From positions 17,388,982-17,452,981 of the forward strand of contig CP137671.1 in the NCBI GenBank assembly GCA_037976565.1: 64,000 bases of DNA, read 5' to 3'. The first letter of the stretch is position 1, and every line of letters begins with the position of its first letter. Source of the DNA: Mesocentrotus franciscanus. Its lineage: Eukaryota; Echinodermata; Echinoidea; Camarodonta; Strongylocentrotidae. Shown in pieces: positions 1-13,300 of this stretch. Under the pieces are notes generated by a model. It was not told where the DNA came from. It did not search any database and saw only the letters and a program-made list of their open reading frames with translations. The translations under genes were made by a program, and so were the position numbers.

Positions 1-827
1 GAAAAAGAAGAAGAAAGAGAAGAAGAAGATGAAGAAAAAGAAGAAGATGAAAATGGAGAGAGAAGTAGAAAGTAAAAGAAAGAAAAAGATGAAGTCAAAG
101 AATAAGAAGGAGAAGGAGGAAAAGGGGGGAAAGAAGAGCAAGAAGGAGAAGAGAGAAAGAAAGGGAACTACAGAGAAGCAAGACAAAGAAAAGAAAGAGA
201 GAGAGAAGAAAAAAGAGAGAAAGATATATATAGATAGAGATAGAGATATAGAGAGAGAGAGAGAGAGGGGGAAGGGTGGGAGAAGGCGAACGGAAAAGGC
301 AGGTTCACTAATGAATACACACAGACCACGATATTCCTTAGTACCTGAAGAAGAGGAAAAAAAGGAGAAAGAGAAGAAGAAGAAGAAAAAATGGAGATAG
401 AGAAGAAGTAGGAGAAAAAGAAGAAGAAGATGAAGAAAAAGGAAAAGAAAGAGAAGACAAAGAAGCAGAAAGAGAAGAAAAAGAAGAAGAAAAAAGAAGA
501 AGAAGAAGAAAAAGAAAAAGAAGAAGAGGAAGAAAAAGAAGAAGAAAAAGAAGAAGAAGAAGAAAAAGGAGAAAGAGAAGAAGAAGATGAAGAAAAAGAA
601 GAAGATGAAGAAAAAGAAGAAGATGAAGAAAAAGAAGAAGATGAAGAGAGAGAGAAGTAGAATAAAAAGAAATAAAAAGATGAAGTCAAAGAATAAGAAG
701 GAGAAGGAGGAGAAGGAGGAAAGAAGAGCAAGAAGGAGAAGGGAGAAAGAAAGGGAACTACAGAGAAGCAAGACCAAGAAAAGAGAGAGAGAGAGAGAGA
801 GAGAAATAAAAGAGAGAAAGAGAGATG

Positions 828-860
<33 letters not shown>

Positions 861-933
861 AAGGGTGGGAGAAGGCGAAAGGAAAAGGCAGGTTCACTAA
901 TGGATACACACAGACCACGATATTCCTTGGTAC
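1..933. repeat. Purine-rich (GAA/GAGA) tandem duplication
   Basis: The plus strand is almost pure A/G up to about 890, built from GAA, GAAGAT and GAGA runs. The segment ending in GGCAGGTTCACTAATG occurs twice, at 298 and again 589 bases later at 887, each time preceded by the same GATGAAGTCAAAGAATAAG and GGGAACTACAGAGAAGCAAG words, so a roughly 590-bp unit is duplicated in tandem. Open frames here only give runs of Lys/Glu (plus) or Ser/Phe (minus) and have no gene-like features. It lies downstream of the visible end of RPGR. Confidence 0.85.
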
Positions 934-1076
934 CTGGGCCCTGTCATATAATAAGTTGCGATTGATCCAAATCAATTGCAAGTTTGCTGTACTTTATCTC
1001 TTATGTACATAGTTGTGATTGATATCAATCAGAAATAAGTTGTGATTAATATCAACTCTTTATAAGATGGGGCCCA
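934..1076. mobile_element. Small inverted-repeat element (CTGGGCCC termini)
   Basis: The segment starts CTGGGCCCTGTCATATAATA and ends with the inverted counterpart TCTTTATAAGATGGGGCCCAG. Inside are several TTGTGATTGATATCAA-type words. A related element sits at 13699-13839. Short, non-coding and with matching ends, it fits a MITE; the transposase class is not clear. Confidence 0.55.
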
Positions 1077-1911
1077 GTTCTACCTTTAAGCAGTCCAATA
1101 AAAATAGCTAATTTTCCAGAGATAGGAAAACATCATCACAGTATAATTTCAAAACTATACAAAAACAAAATTATGTGCACATCAAGTGACCCTGCCGTTC
1201 ACAGCTACAAATCACTCTCACGATCCTCACATGCAACAGAACAGGCATTTTACATGCAAATAAGAATCAAACACTATAAATGCACTTCTACCAATCCTAC
1301 AAAGCAGCTAGCAAACAGGCGACATTTGGGGCAACATAATGTAGAACTTACAAGTGTATAAAATGGAAACACGATTATCGCAATTTTTCAGCAAAAGTGA
1401 GCATTTCATCGGTGTGTGTGTCCAGGCATGTAAAAACATAAATGGTTTTTCATTGTTTTTAAAGGTGGCAACATAAATTAAACATAAATTGGCACAAAAA
1501 TATAAATTATATTATGTAAGATTTATTTCATTCCATTTTGTTCTCTTAAGCGGGTCATTATTAATAGTAAATGTTAATTTTGTTATGGACTTGGATTCAT
1601 ATCTCTGTCAAATTTTTCAAAATGATTAGTGAGTAAGGTGCAGCTAGTAAAATAATGTGATATTATACCAAGATATATATATATTTTTTTTAATGAACAC
1701 TTTGGAAAACAAGTTTTTACCCTCTTTGGTTAAGCAACAGTCCTCCTATCAATTTCAGCAAACTTCCAAACTCTTATCTCTACAGAGTTGTGATTGATAT
1801 TAAATTATATTCGATTTGTATAAATCCGAACTACTTATGAGATGAGACCGTGGTATGCCCAATATTTAATGAACATTCACTTGAAAAAACAACAACATTA
1901 AGATGTTCTTC
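1077..1911. other. AT-rich DNA downstream of RPGR, no gene seen
   Basis: No coding potential is recognised. On the minus strand an ATTAAA lies at about 1873-1868, roughly 40 bases beyond the possible RPGR stop codon at 1914-1912, and could serve as a polyadenylation signal. A stretch near 1785-1855 resembles the GATTGATAT-containing MITE at 934. Confidence 0.4.
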
Positions 1912-4900
1912 TTAATGACTAACCTTGGGTTCAGGATCTTCTTGTTCAGATTTATTTTCCGCTGTCTTAGACTGATCCGTTTTCTTATCTTTGCTGTCAT
2001 CATCATCATCATCGTCCTCATCATCTTCATCATTGTCATCCTCTTCATCATCCTTTTTCTTGCTAGTTCCTGGCTTGGCTTTGGCGTCCTTTGTCCTTGT
2101 GTCTGTGAGTTAGCGAGAAATCGTGATGTAAATGGCGCGTTCCTTTTGACGTTCTTTATTCTTAAAACACACTGTATACGGTGTATTATACGTTCTAAGT
2201 TTGTCATATGTACTGATTGTGCAATGGTAACTGGCCAGATAAATATCTAAAATGATGGTCCTGTTTTTATCTCAATAAATGGGAATCAAAACGGAAATAA
2301 CAGGTGCAAAATTATATACAACTAGCAGGGCCCGTGGAAAATCCACGGGATTCTAGGGAGGATGGGAGGGGGTTGTAAATACTTTAAAATAGATATGTGC
2401 TATCGATTTTTTTTTTTTTTTTTTAATAATAATTTTTAAATTATAATTATTATTATATTTAAAAAAAAGATATTTCTGTGCTAGATGATATTATTTCTCT
2501 TCAATGTATAGGCCTACTTTTTATCATTTTAAAATTTTTCTTCTTCTTTTCATTAATATTTTACTCGTTAGAATACCAACATTTTGTTTGCTGTCCTACC
2601 ATGTATCGTTTTGAATTTTTTTAATTTTTATCTGAATTATGTAATAAAACTTGAAAACTGGAAGAAAACAGTGAAATCAATAATTTGTAATAAAATTGAT
2701 GCAGATGTTTTAGACTTTACCTTCGTTTTCACTTTCGTTCTTTACGATTATTGTCGTCACTTCGGTCCTATTATTCTCACTATCCCTTTCCCGGATCCTC
2801 ACTCTCGTTATCTATACGAATCAAGGGCGTCATTATAATCCGAGTTTGAGCATGGGGGACACAATTACATGTCACTCTCTCTAGTTACGCTGTTTCACGG
2901 CATGTACTTTCATTGGTGACCGGTTCATTTATTGTCTTTTTCATCTTTGACGTTTCATTACATTTTTAGAGAAAGAAGACGATTGGTTGTACCGTTCTCG
3001 ACTCTTAATCTTTGTCTGAATTCAGTTTCCCACCTCCCGCGCGAAGCGTAAGTTTTGACGTTTCATAATTATTAGAGAAAGAAGACGATTCGTTGTACCG
3101 TTCTCGACTCTTAATCCCTGTTTCATTAATTTTTAGAGAAAGAAGACGTTTCATAGTACCGTTCTCGACTGTTTGAATAAAGTTCCCCCGCGAAGTCAAC
3201 AGAGAGAGAGAGAGAAAAAAAAGGAAAGATTTTAAACCCCAAATCGTGGGGACATTTCACCACATGATTCGTGGGGGGGGGGACGTGTCCCCCCGAGCCC
3301 CCAGGATAATGGATTGACGCCCTGATAGGCCTACGAATATTGTTCTCAGCATGCACTTCACTCCCATTATCATTTTGGTTTTTTCACACATTGCTAAGTT
3401 AATTTAGTCCTACAATGAAAATAATATACAAATATACAATGACACTCGCAGGATAATGGATTGACGCCCCTGATAGGCCTACGAATATTGTTCTCATGCA
3501 CTTCACTCCCATTATCATTTTGGTTATTTTCACACATTACTAAGTTAATTTAGTCCTACAATGAAAATAATATACAAATATACAATGACACTCGAAGGAT
3601 AATGGATTGACGCCCTGATAGGCCTACGAATATTGTTCTCATGCACTTCACTCCCATTATCATTTTGGTTATTTTCACACATTACTAAGTTAATTTAGTC
3701 CTACAATGAAAATAATATACAAATATACAAATATACAATGACACTCGAAGTGACTCGAGGATCTAGCTAAAACTATTCGCATCGAAGGAACATCAAATCG
3801 TATTATATTATCCCGAGGGCCATCGATCGCGGCCCCAGAGAGAACAGTACTGTGCCCGAGTGCGAATAGTTTTAGCTTGTTCCGAGAATGAGTCATTGTA
3901 TATTTGTTTTATATCCCTTCCACCTGTATGCCTATCATTCATTGGACACTTCTGTAATAGCATGTACCGTACTCACATTCACATCACATTCAATAAAGAA
4001 ATAAAAGAAAACAACAACTTATTGCACGGCTCAAACATGAAACATTGAAGGATCTAAAGACACGCTATATACAGCCAGTATTACAGTTACAGCAGTAGAC
4101 TGGCCCGTGCGGAGGCACTAGATATTACGTGAGCTCGCTGAATTTACCTTCTCGTCAGTTATATGGTCTCGATAATTACAATCTATTTGCGTTATTATTG
4201 TTGTGATTTTAATGTAGTTTTCATGAAAAGACCAATAAAGCAGAAGCTTGGACTATGATTATGTTGGCATGGTTCACAGAATTTGTATAAATATTTTCAA
4301 AGTAAAGATTTTAAGCGAAAAATCGGACGGTTTGTGCCAATATATTTCACCAGTCGCACGAATTAACTTGACTGTGTGTGTGTGGGCGTAGAACCATTAC
4401 GTTTTCGTCAGTTTGGCTGCTCCATAGGCCTATATATAGCAAGATGCCTAACACGGGACAGGCCCAACCCGTTGCGCCTTGTACTTGCTACGCCACATGA
4501 CTTGAGTGGATTGTCGTATGCTGTGTATTTCTCTGGCATGCCCGTAAAGTGCCTACAAAGCATATCATAAGCAAGATGCCTAACACGGGGTAGGCCCGCT
4601 CTGTTGCAGCGTGTATCTGCTACAACACATTATAGAGTGGATCGTCTCTTAAAAGTGTATCTCCTTGATTAGACAGAGGGCGGGTGCACGCATTGCTGCC
4701 TCACTCTCGCGGGTTCGTCGCCTCCTTGCACGGACAACGCCGGCCGTGCTCTCGTCCGCTCGTCCTCCCCAGAACCCCGAAACCACCTTTAACGACATCG
4801 ACGGCGACCGCGGGGTCGACGTGGCATGCGGGATACGGGAGACATGCCTCGTATAATTGTGTCGCCGTTCCCGCGCCACGGCGAAGGGGGGCGCGGTCGA

Positions 4901-7320
4901 GGAAAGACGTTTTTCATGAACCGTTTTTACCCCCCGCGACGATTTTGCGTATTAATATATAGATGCTGAATGGAAGATGTTAACGAGCTCCAGTTTTCCT
5001 TCATATTTGTAACTTGTGTAAATTTATGAATTTTACACGAAAGTTTATAAACAGTTGGTTTAAATACTTGACTTAAAGCCTGTCTGCACTACTTGTAGCT
5101 ACTTGCGCCCCTGTATAGCAAACAATGCCTAAGCGGTACCCGTTGGTCCCCCATGATCCCCTTTTTCTTATGTTAGTTAAGAGCTGATTTGATGAGATAA
5201 CCGCCTGTCAGTGGCCAAACTAGTGCAGACAGGCTTTAAGCAACATGTAAATCCAGAATATTGTTATATATTCAAGATGATATCATTTATACTATAAATT
5301 TTACCCTTCACTATCGGTGTAGTTTTCTCTTCTTCTTCCGATTCGTCCTCCTCCTCCTCCTCTTCCTCCTCTGTCTCAGCCTTCTTCGCCACATCCTTTT
5401 TGACTGGCATTGGACGTTTACTTGTTTTTGTTGGACTCTTCCGATCACCGCTCTCCTCCTCCGTTCCGTCTGAGTTGTCTTCCTCTTCCTCTTCTACAGT
5501 CCTCTTTGGTTGTGCTTTACTTGAGTTTGATTTGGAAGCTGCCATCATTGACAGAGTCATTTTGCCTGTACATTGTAGAATAATAATAATAATAATATTG
5601 GATATTTATATAGCGCACATATCCACCATGCATGGTGCTCAAGACAACTCGTACCCCAGCTCTGCTAGGCAGCCGATTTCGGCGCTCACAGCATTCTTCC
5701 TACCGATACCCATTTAACACCTTGGTGGAGAGTGGCAAATGTAGATTAATATCTTGCCAAAGGACATTAGTGCCGTGGCGGGACTTGAACCACGGACCCT
5801 GTGATCCACAGTCCGACGACTGGATACTGGTTTGCTCTGCTACTTGTATGTTTGAGTAATTGATTTACAAATTTATAGAACTGTACATCTCTGAAAGAAT
5901 AAATTGATATAGCCATCTAGACAGACTGAATTCAATATAAACCGAAACGTACACTTTAAAAATTAAGACTTTTTTCAATGGAAATCATGTCATTTTGTTT
6001 TAGTGGCAGTTTTGTCACTGTAAATACTGTAAAGAAAATGTTCCTATAATGTTTTACCTTTCTTTGGTTGAGTTTTTTCTTCTTCTTCTTCTTCTTCACT
6101 CTCAGACTCCTCTTCTTCTTCCTCCTCCTCCTCGTCCTCCTCCTCATCATCCTCTTCTTCACTTTCCTCTTCCTTTTCAGGCTTTTTCCTTCTGTCAAGT
6201 GGTACAACTTCTATTGAGATTGGTTTATCTGCCTGCTGAAAAACAAAGGATAATGCAATCAAGCCTGCTTTAGCGACCACCTGTAGATGATACCACCTGT
6301 CTATAACGATGTCACTTTTTGTTTTCCTTGAACAGCTTTTCTCACTGAAACCCGTTTTACAGGAACCTGTATGTAAAGACCAGTCAGTCTCTCTAGACTC
6401 CTGTAAGCATTCCTAACAACTTTCCTGTATCACGTTTCATCGATGTGTAACATTTAATGTCTTACTAGAAACTTTCGTGGCAAGAAACTTTTCGCAAATG
6501 AAAAAAGTTTGGTGATGTCTCAATTACGATTCAATTATTTTGCGACTTTCACAAAAAATTCACGAATCTCAACCGAAATTGGTGAACATTTCATGCATGT
6601 AAAATTTGGAGTTTTACAATGTGAAAATGTGTCTAAGTCTATCCTAAAATTAGACTTCAGACAAAATAATTGAGTCTTAAAACAAAGCATAGAAATAGAA
6701 ATGGAAATGCACCATGGTGCGTTGTAAACAGTGCCCTGCTTGAAATGAACAAAGAACGCTAGATGGAATTGTAGTAGTAATCCCGGCCCGGTCTCATAAA
6801 ATATGATCATAGCAATAACTATTTCACTTATTGATATATAAGCTTGTGAAATAGTTGCACTGGATTGGCTGTCAGCAAGAGTTTTTACAGCGATTTGACA
6901 GTTGTTAAATGATATCAAGTTTTATGCTGAAGTGAGTATTTTTCACATCAACAGAAGGGAAACGGGGCCGTCTGCATGCCTGCATGACACTTGACAATTT
7001 GCTTGAGACAAGTAGATGCATGTTGGAAGAATCTACAAACATCAGATACATTTGTGAGAAGGAAATGTCAGTATCGTGCAAACTGAAGAGGAATGAAAGT
7101 GAAACTAGGTATGTTAAAAATATGCATTCAGGGTTAGAAGAAAATGTTGATTATACTTATAAAAAGATTAATTGCTCAATTACTAAAGAGTTGTTAAGCC
7201 AACTAAGGTTATTTCCTCTATACAGAAGAAATACGAAAGCACTACCTTGATAAAGAATATTTATATTGCAAAATTTCTCCATCCTTATTCTCCCCCACCC
7301 CCTCCCTCTCTCTCTCGGTT

Positions 7321-7353
<33 letters not shown>

Positions 7354-10300
7354 CTCCCTCTCTCTCTGTCTCTCCCTCTCTGTCTCTCCCTCTCTCTCTC
7401 TCTCTCCCTGTCTGTCTGTCTCTCTCTGTCTCTCCCTCTGTCTCTCCCTCTCTGTCTCTCTCTCTGTCTCTCTCTCTCTCTTTCTGTGTGTGTGTCTCTC
7501 TCTCAACATTTCATACAATGACGTTAAATGAAATGTGTTATTATTTATTATAAATTGCTAATAGATTACTACAAAAGTAGTATATACATGTATGATGATG
7601 GCAATATTATCAAAGCTGATGAAAGCAATAACATACAAAACTTTGAGATTACAAGCTTACTTCTTTTGGGGACTGTTTCTTAGAACGAGCCATGATTAAA
7701 GGTTTCATTCCTTCTTTAGTCCCACTCCTGGAAAAATGTGTCTGGAAAATGCAAAGTGTGAGAGCGGGGTTTTAGGGACGTTATCACAAAGGCTGTCACT
7801 TTGATAGAAAGGAATAGAGGTGAATTGGGCATGCATGTGTACGCAAAGTATACTCCTTGTGAATTTTGCCGTTAAAAAAAATTAGTCTAAAGTGATACAG
7901 GCAGAAAAACATCTAACAGAAACAAATATTAACTTTTCTCCAAAAGATGATATTCAGAAATAATAACAGGATATTTCCTTTACCATGCAGTAGCCGCATG
8001 ATTGATTAAATATACATGTAGAAAAATAAGTAGTTTAAAGGGAAATCCAACCCTTCTAATAAGTTCATTTGAATGAAAGCATAAAAATCAGAGAAACAGA
8101 ATGGCGAAAGTTTAAAATAAATCGGACCAATATTAAGACAGTTATGAGTGTTTGAAATATGAGATCACTACAGCTGTGCGGATCTCAAATCGACAATTTT
8201 GTCAGTGGATTGTGACGTAGTGACGGATTACTCTCCTGTTTGTCGCGTACACAAATATCACTTATTTCTGTTTTTTTCCAAGTGCCTTCACCCTTGGGGC
8301 ACTACTCAAAATATATCATCGAGAGTACATTATTACAGATCTTCTAAAAAGAAAAGACCATCCCAAGTCATACATTTATGAAAAGTTGAAATTTTAGTCC
8401 TTTTTGTGTATTGGAGCAAATGGGAAAGTTGTTCGCCACTACATCACATAGACATTATCAATTCAGCCAATTTGAAGAGCCCATAACTATAGTAATTGCA
8501 ACTTTCAAAAATTTGTAACTTTCTAAATTTTTGTCCAATTTCATTCAAACTTTCATCAGTATGCTTCTCTGATTTTTCTGCTTTATTCTGGACAAGTTTG
8601 CTATCAAGGTTGGATTTCCCTTTAAACATTACTTAATAATGACTACTGTTAACCACACCCCCTTCCCCATTGTGAAGTTTCCAAATGAGAAAATAATATG
8701 TGGTTTATACAATGTTAGGTATAAACAACCTTGAAAAGATGAACAAGAACTACTTCGAATTCACAAAATCATGTCAGTTAAACACATGCATGGATAGATA
8801 CTGTTATGTTTGATAGACATTACATACAAACAACAACAACAACAAAGTCATGAACCTGTAGATATTGATTAACAAACTTTTAGCAATCAAAAACCAAAAT
8901 TAACATTGCAGTGTAAATGAAGGAGTTTACATATATAAAATGTCAGTGGGGTGAAAATGTGAAATTATACAACAAGACAGGTTACACAGAGAAAAGATTA
9001 ACGTAGAGTGAGAACTTAATACAGAGAAAGACTAAAAGAGTAACAAGTAAAGTACAAACAAGAAGAATATTGCATGCAGACATAGATACCCTAAAAGGGT
9101 AAAGGAAAAAAAACAAGGCAATTGCCGGATCATGTCTCGCCGACCTGTGACCAAATTATATGAATGTTTCCATAACAGCATCCCTGACCTAATTTTGGTT
9201 GCACTTGCAACAATGTATGCAAAGTCTTACATGTAAACTTTAAAGACACTCAGTAGTCAGCTCTCATGGGGAATTCGACACTGTTCGGGTGTTTACCCAG
9301 TAACAGGTGTTGTCAATCACCAGGGTTAGCCTTCAGTTTTATGACCATTAGACCTTATGTAACGCTCTGCTTTTCCGTCGAAGACTCTGGAGTATTCTCC
9401 GAGAGATTAGGGGGAAATTCTTGACTGGCCTACGGGTCTGCTGTATGCAGATTTGTACTCCCATTAATGGTATTTCCACCAAGTCTGGTGTCAGCGAATT
9501 ATGGCCTTCTGCACATGGAAACTGACGAGTGACTCCCTTTAATATATACCCCAAAATGACCTTTGACCTTAGCATGTGACCCTTGACAGCATCATAGTGT
9601 GAAGGTCCCCAAGATGGACAGACATACACCATTAGGATCCCTTAAGATTTAGTCTCTCCTCCACTATCGGAGGGGAGGGGGGACAGAAATAGAAATGAAC
9701 AGAATAGGATAAAGAGACATAACACACAAGGTGGAAGGTGTACTCAAAGAAAAATTACAGATTGAAGAATTATATGAAAGAGGAAAATAACAGAGAGAAG
9801 GAAGAAATTGTAGAGTATACACAAACACATGCAAAAGAATGAATGAATAAAGGCTTGTTCCGATAAGGCGCAGTAAACTGCCGCAAAAAAGTTGCTGTTT
9901 AAACAAAACTTGTGAATAACATGCAACAAAGGACTTGCACATATTCACCAAGTTCTGCGTTATAAGTTACAGAAATCTGATGCGTGTTACACCCTACGTC
10001 ATCATAACAAAACCACAGCGGTTTTGCCGCCGTATCTGATCAAGGCTCAAGGACTTACAGTTCCAAAGGGATCTTGGTCTTTAGGCACTTCTCTTTCCCC
10101 ATAGTCGCTTTCTTCGTCATCTTCCATCGCACTGTCATCATCGCTGTGTTTCTTAGGCTTCCCAGAGTCTGGCTCGTCACCTCCACCTCTTGGTCCATCA
10201 GCCTCATCTAGAGAAAATCAAAATTAAAGTAAGTCAAAATGTGTCAGACATAGACCGTTGGTGAATAGACATCATTATGAGGAGGCAAGTTGGCTCAGTC

Positions 10301-13300
10301 GATAGAACGTAAGCGTGTCAAGCCAAACATCTTGGTTTTGAATCCAACCAAGGCGGATGACTGAAGCCAGCGTTGTGTGTTTACGTGCCCCTCTTGCGTT
10401 TCATAGATGCAGGCTATGTTACAGTCGAAAACACTACGTCCCTCGGATAGGACATTAAATGGAGGCCCCGGGTAGAAGAGAGTTACCACCTTTGCACATT
10501 AAGAACCTACTGCACTGTTCATATAATAGTAAAGGGAAACAAGTTGTACTACTCTGATATCACTATTTTTTAATCAAAATGAAGACTCCCATGGGAGAAT
10601 GGGTACAAAGGAAATAGCTAACTTTGGAGAGATTGTTTTCCTTCATAAATAATGAAATATAAGTCCTTTATAGATTTTTTTTCAATGGCTGACAATACTG
10701 AATACGATTTTCATCCCTTATTAGCCATACAAGGCATTTTAGCTGCAAAATAAAAAGCCATATTATGCATGCTACTCCGAATACGAAACCGAAGCAGGCA
10801 ACATTTGCCATATTGCCCACTCCCGGGTTTTCCCCGTAGACCACTGTACTAAATTAGAGGGCAACATTCTGACATATTCCACTCTCTCTTGTCAGTGCGC
10901 TTTTATTAAAGTGCATACCCGCAGTATTGTGTAGGCGTTAAAGTGTACGCGGTAACAATTTACGTCACAATTACATATCTGCCTAGCCTGAATAACCTGA
11001 AATCAGAGGGACCGGCAAACAGACGTGAGTAAAAATCATGCTTGATACCAAAGTTGTATATCATTTGTAATAAAATGCCTTGTATAGGTAATAATAATAA
11101 TATTGACAGGGCTTCTTTTGGGGTACATCAGAAATATTGACAGCGCTAACACCATATTGCCCTCGTCTTCGACTCAGGGCAATATGATCTCGGCTTGGTC
11201 AATATTTCTGATGTACCCCTCAAGCCCAGTCAATATAATATAAATGTTTGTTGGGTGTCATTCTCCTTTCATGCCCTTTTTGGCTCTCAAAATATGATAG
11301 CGTCAAGTTCAAGGATTCACCAATGCGACCCTGTACACGGTACTCACCACCGTCATCACGTAGTTTCATCTTTGGTATGCCATGGTCGTTGAGGGGCTTC
11401 AGGGTCATGGGTGGGAGGGTACGAGAGTTCAGCCCAGAAGACTTGGGGGTAGATGCTGCCAGAGGGGGAAGGGTCCTGCTGAGCGGCGGGAGAGGGGATG
11501 GCTGAAAGGGTGATGGGGAATGGGAGGAAAAAATAGCATGAATAATAGACTACAGGTGGTGCAGACCTCCATAACTGCTTTTCAAACCATCATGACAAAA
11601 GTTGCATTGGTCTGCAATACATCAAATGAATCAAATTTAAAATTTCATGCAGTCAGAGGTTTTTTTCAAAATGTTTTGAAGCAAAATTTGAAGAAAAAAA
11701 CTGTGCTTCATATTATACATGTTTACAGATGTACTGACATCTGACCACTCACTAATAAGTCAATTCAAACAGTTGACAAGATATGATTTAACACAACAAC
11801 AAAATTTCCATTTCTCAATTCCTAAAACATTTGTTAATACCATTTTTTTATCAAATTTACACTCCCATATTCAATAAATACACACAACTTTATATTTTGA
11901 GTCTGCAGTATTGACAACCTTTACTCCTTCTCTCTAGGAGAAACACTTAGTGCTTAGAAAGGCCACCTCTCTTTATTGGTCCCATATTGGGTTTCCCTTG
12001 GGTGATAATAAGGGCTTTTCGATTGTCACATCGACATAGTGAACTGCCACATGATGACATCATTCTGATGATCTGCACATGTGCCAAGTTGTCTTCCTCA
12101 TCCACTACCAGAATCGAGAACAAGTCCACCTCGGTTTTGACGGTCACCTCAATCTCGAACGCCATTCTCTATAGCGATAGTATGTACCTAGCTTGCTGTA
12201 CTGGTACATGATTTGAGATCATTCAAAGTAGCACACGCATGGAAAATATGCATATGCATGAGGGATACGTCACATGATATCCTCATGATCACTAGTGTGG
12301 TGAGCAGGCACTGACTGAAATCGAAATGGTTTCAGAGGGAAGTCAACAAGGTCAACACGCTCTGGCCGTGAACGGCAATCTCGCCACAAAATCGAAAAAT
12401 GCCTTATTATTAGACAGGTTTTAACTGTACCTCTCTCTGTCTCCTTCGTAACCTTGCGGAACCCCCTAGGGATCCATTCAGATCAACGTTGTTTGCCAGC
12501 TTCATCAGGTTTGCCCCGAGTGCAGGGTCCTTGAACTTGAGCTCGGCCTCCTCAGGTTCCGAATCGGAGGCGGGGTCATTGGGCGGGGCCCGTCTCCTGG
12601 CTCGGACTAGGGTGTGGCAACCACCGCAAGATACCTGGAGTGAGAGGATAGCAAGTTTTACATGAATCTCATGCATGTCATCAAATGAAACCCTACCTCT
12701 CATTTTACATCAATATCTTGACATGTTTCCAAGACTTCTTGTCCAGTGTTTATCAAAGTAAATGTCAGTGCCTAACTTACATCAAAGACAAAATATTATA
12801 TACCGGTAACATAATTCTATTTATACATATCTTAATTTGAAAACAATCAATTAAAGGGATCTATAAAGACCTTATTTGTGTACAAAACAAAGGCCCAGGA
12901 ATATTAGAGTCACATTACAGAGCTGCCAATAGCTCTCCTTAAACCGGGGGGGCTTTGGAAGCCCCCCCCCCACTACATTTTTCGTGATAATTTTTTGACG
13001 CCAAAGAATCCTGCGCTGAAATTTTATGACTTTTTTCTTTCGAGTCTTGCGCATCTTTTGAATTTTTTTTTCGAAAATCAGACCTACCGTTACAAAGTCA
13101 CGTGACCTTTTGTATTTGCATGTCAGCCCGAAAATCGCTCATTTTCGTGATTTGTGTACAAAACATATGGAAATCTCATTTTCCCAAAAAAGAAATAAAA
13201 CATTGGTTATTTGGTCTTGTTTATAGTTTAGGTGTTTATATTGGGGTTCAAAATAGTTGAATTATAATTATAATTAAAATAAAACAACAAAAACAATAAA

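Larger units (their letters stand above)
2310..4968. repeat. Composite dispersed repeat in RPGR intron 14
   Basis: Blocks of this 2.6-kb stretch recur on the other side of the window: 2470-2810 and 3335-3410 match the reverse complement of 63290-63690; 4195-4345 matches the reverse complement of 58980-59130 and, in direct orientation, part of 60890-61040; 4657-4968 matches the reverse complement of 58059-58372. It contains internal tandem repeats (about 2950-3180 and 3304-3750), a 17-bp-arm hairpin (3764-3877) and a GC-rich end. No coding region is recognisable. It looks like a mobile-element mosaic inserted in the intron. Confidence 0.6.

Noticed and set aside
29..1012. Long Lys/Glu or Ser/Phe open frames
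   Set aside because: They are the trivial translation of a GAA/GA low-complexity tract, with no start context, splice logic or conserved domain.
4684..4962. Coding gene in the GC-rich block
   Set aside because: Several frames are open simply because of high GC content; the frames are not clearly maintained between the two copies at 4657 and 58059.
7285..7531. Ser/Leu/Cys or Arg/Glu open frames
   Set aside because: Produced by the CT microsatellite in an RPGR intron.
9348..9632. Possible missing RPGR exon in the 94-codon minus-strand frame
   Set aside because: It overlaps a dispersed repeat also present at 30946 and has no suitable splice borders.
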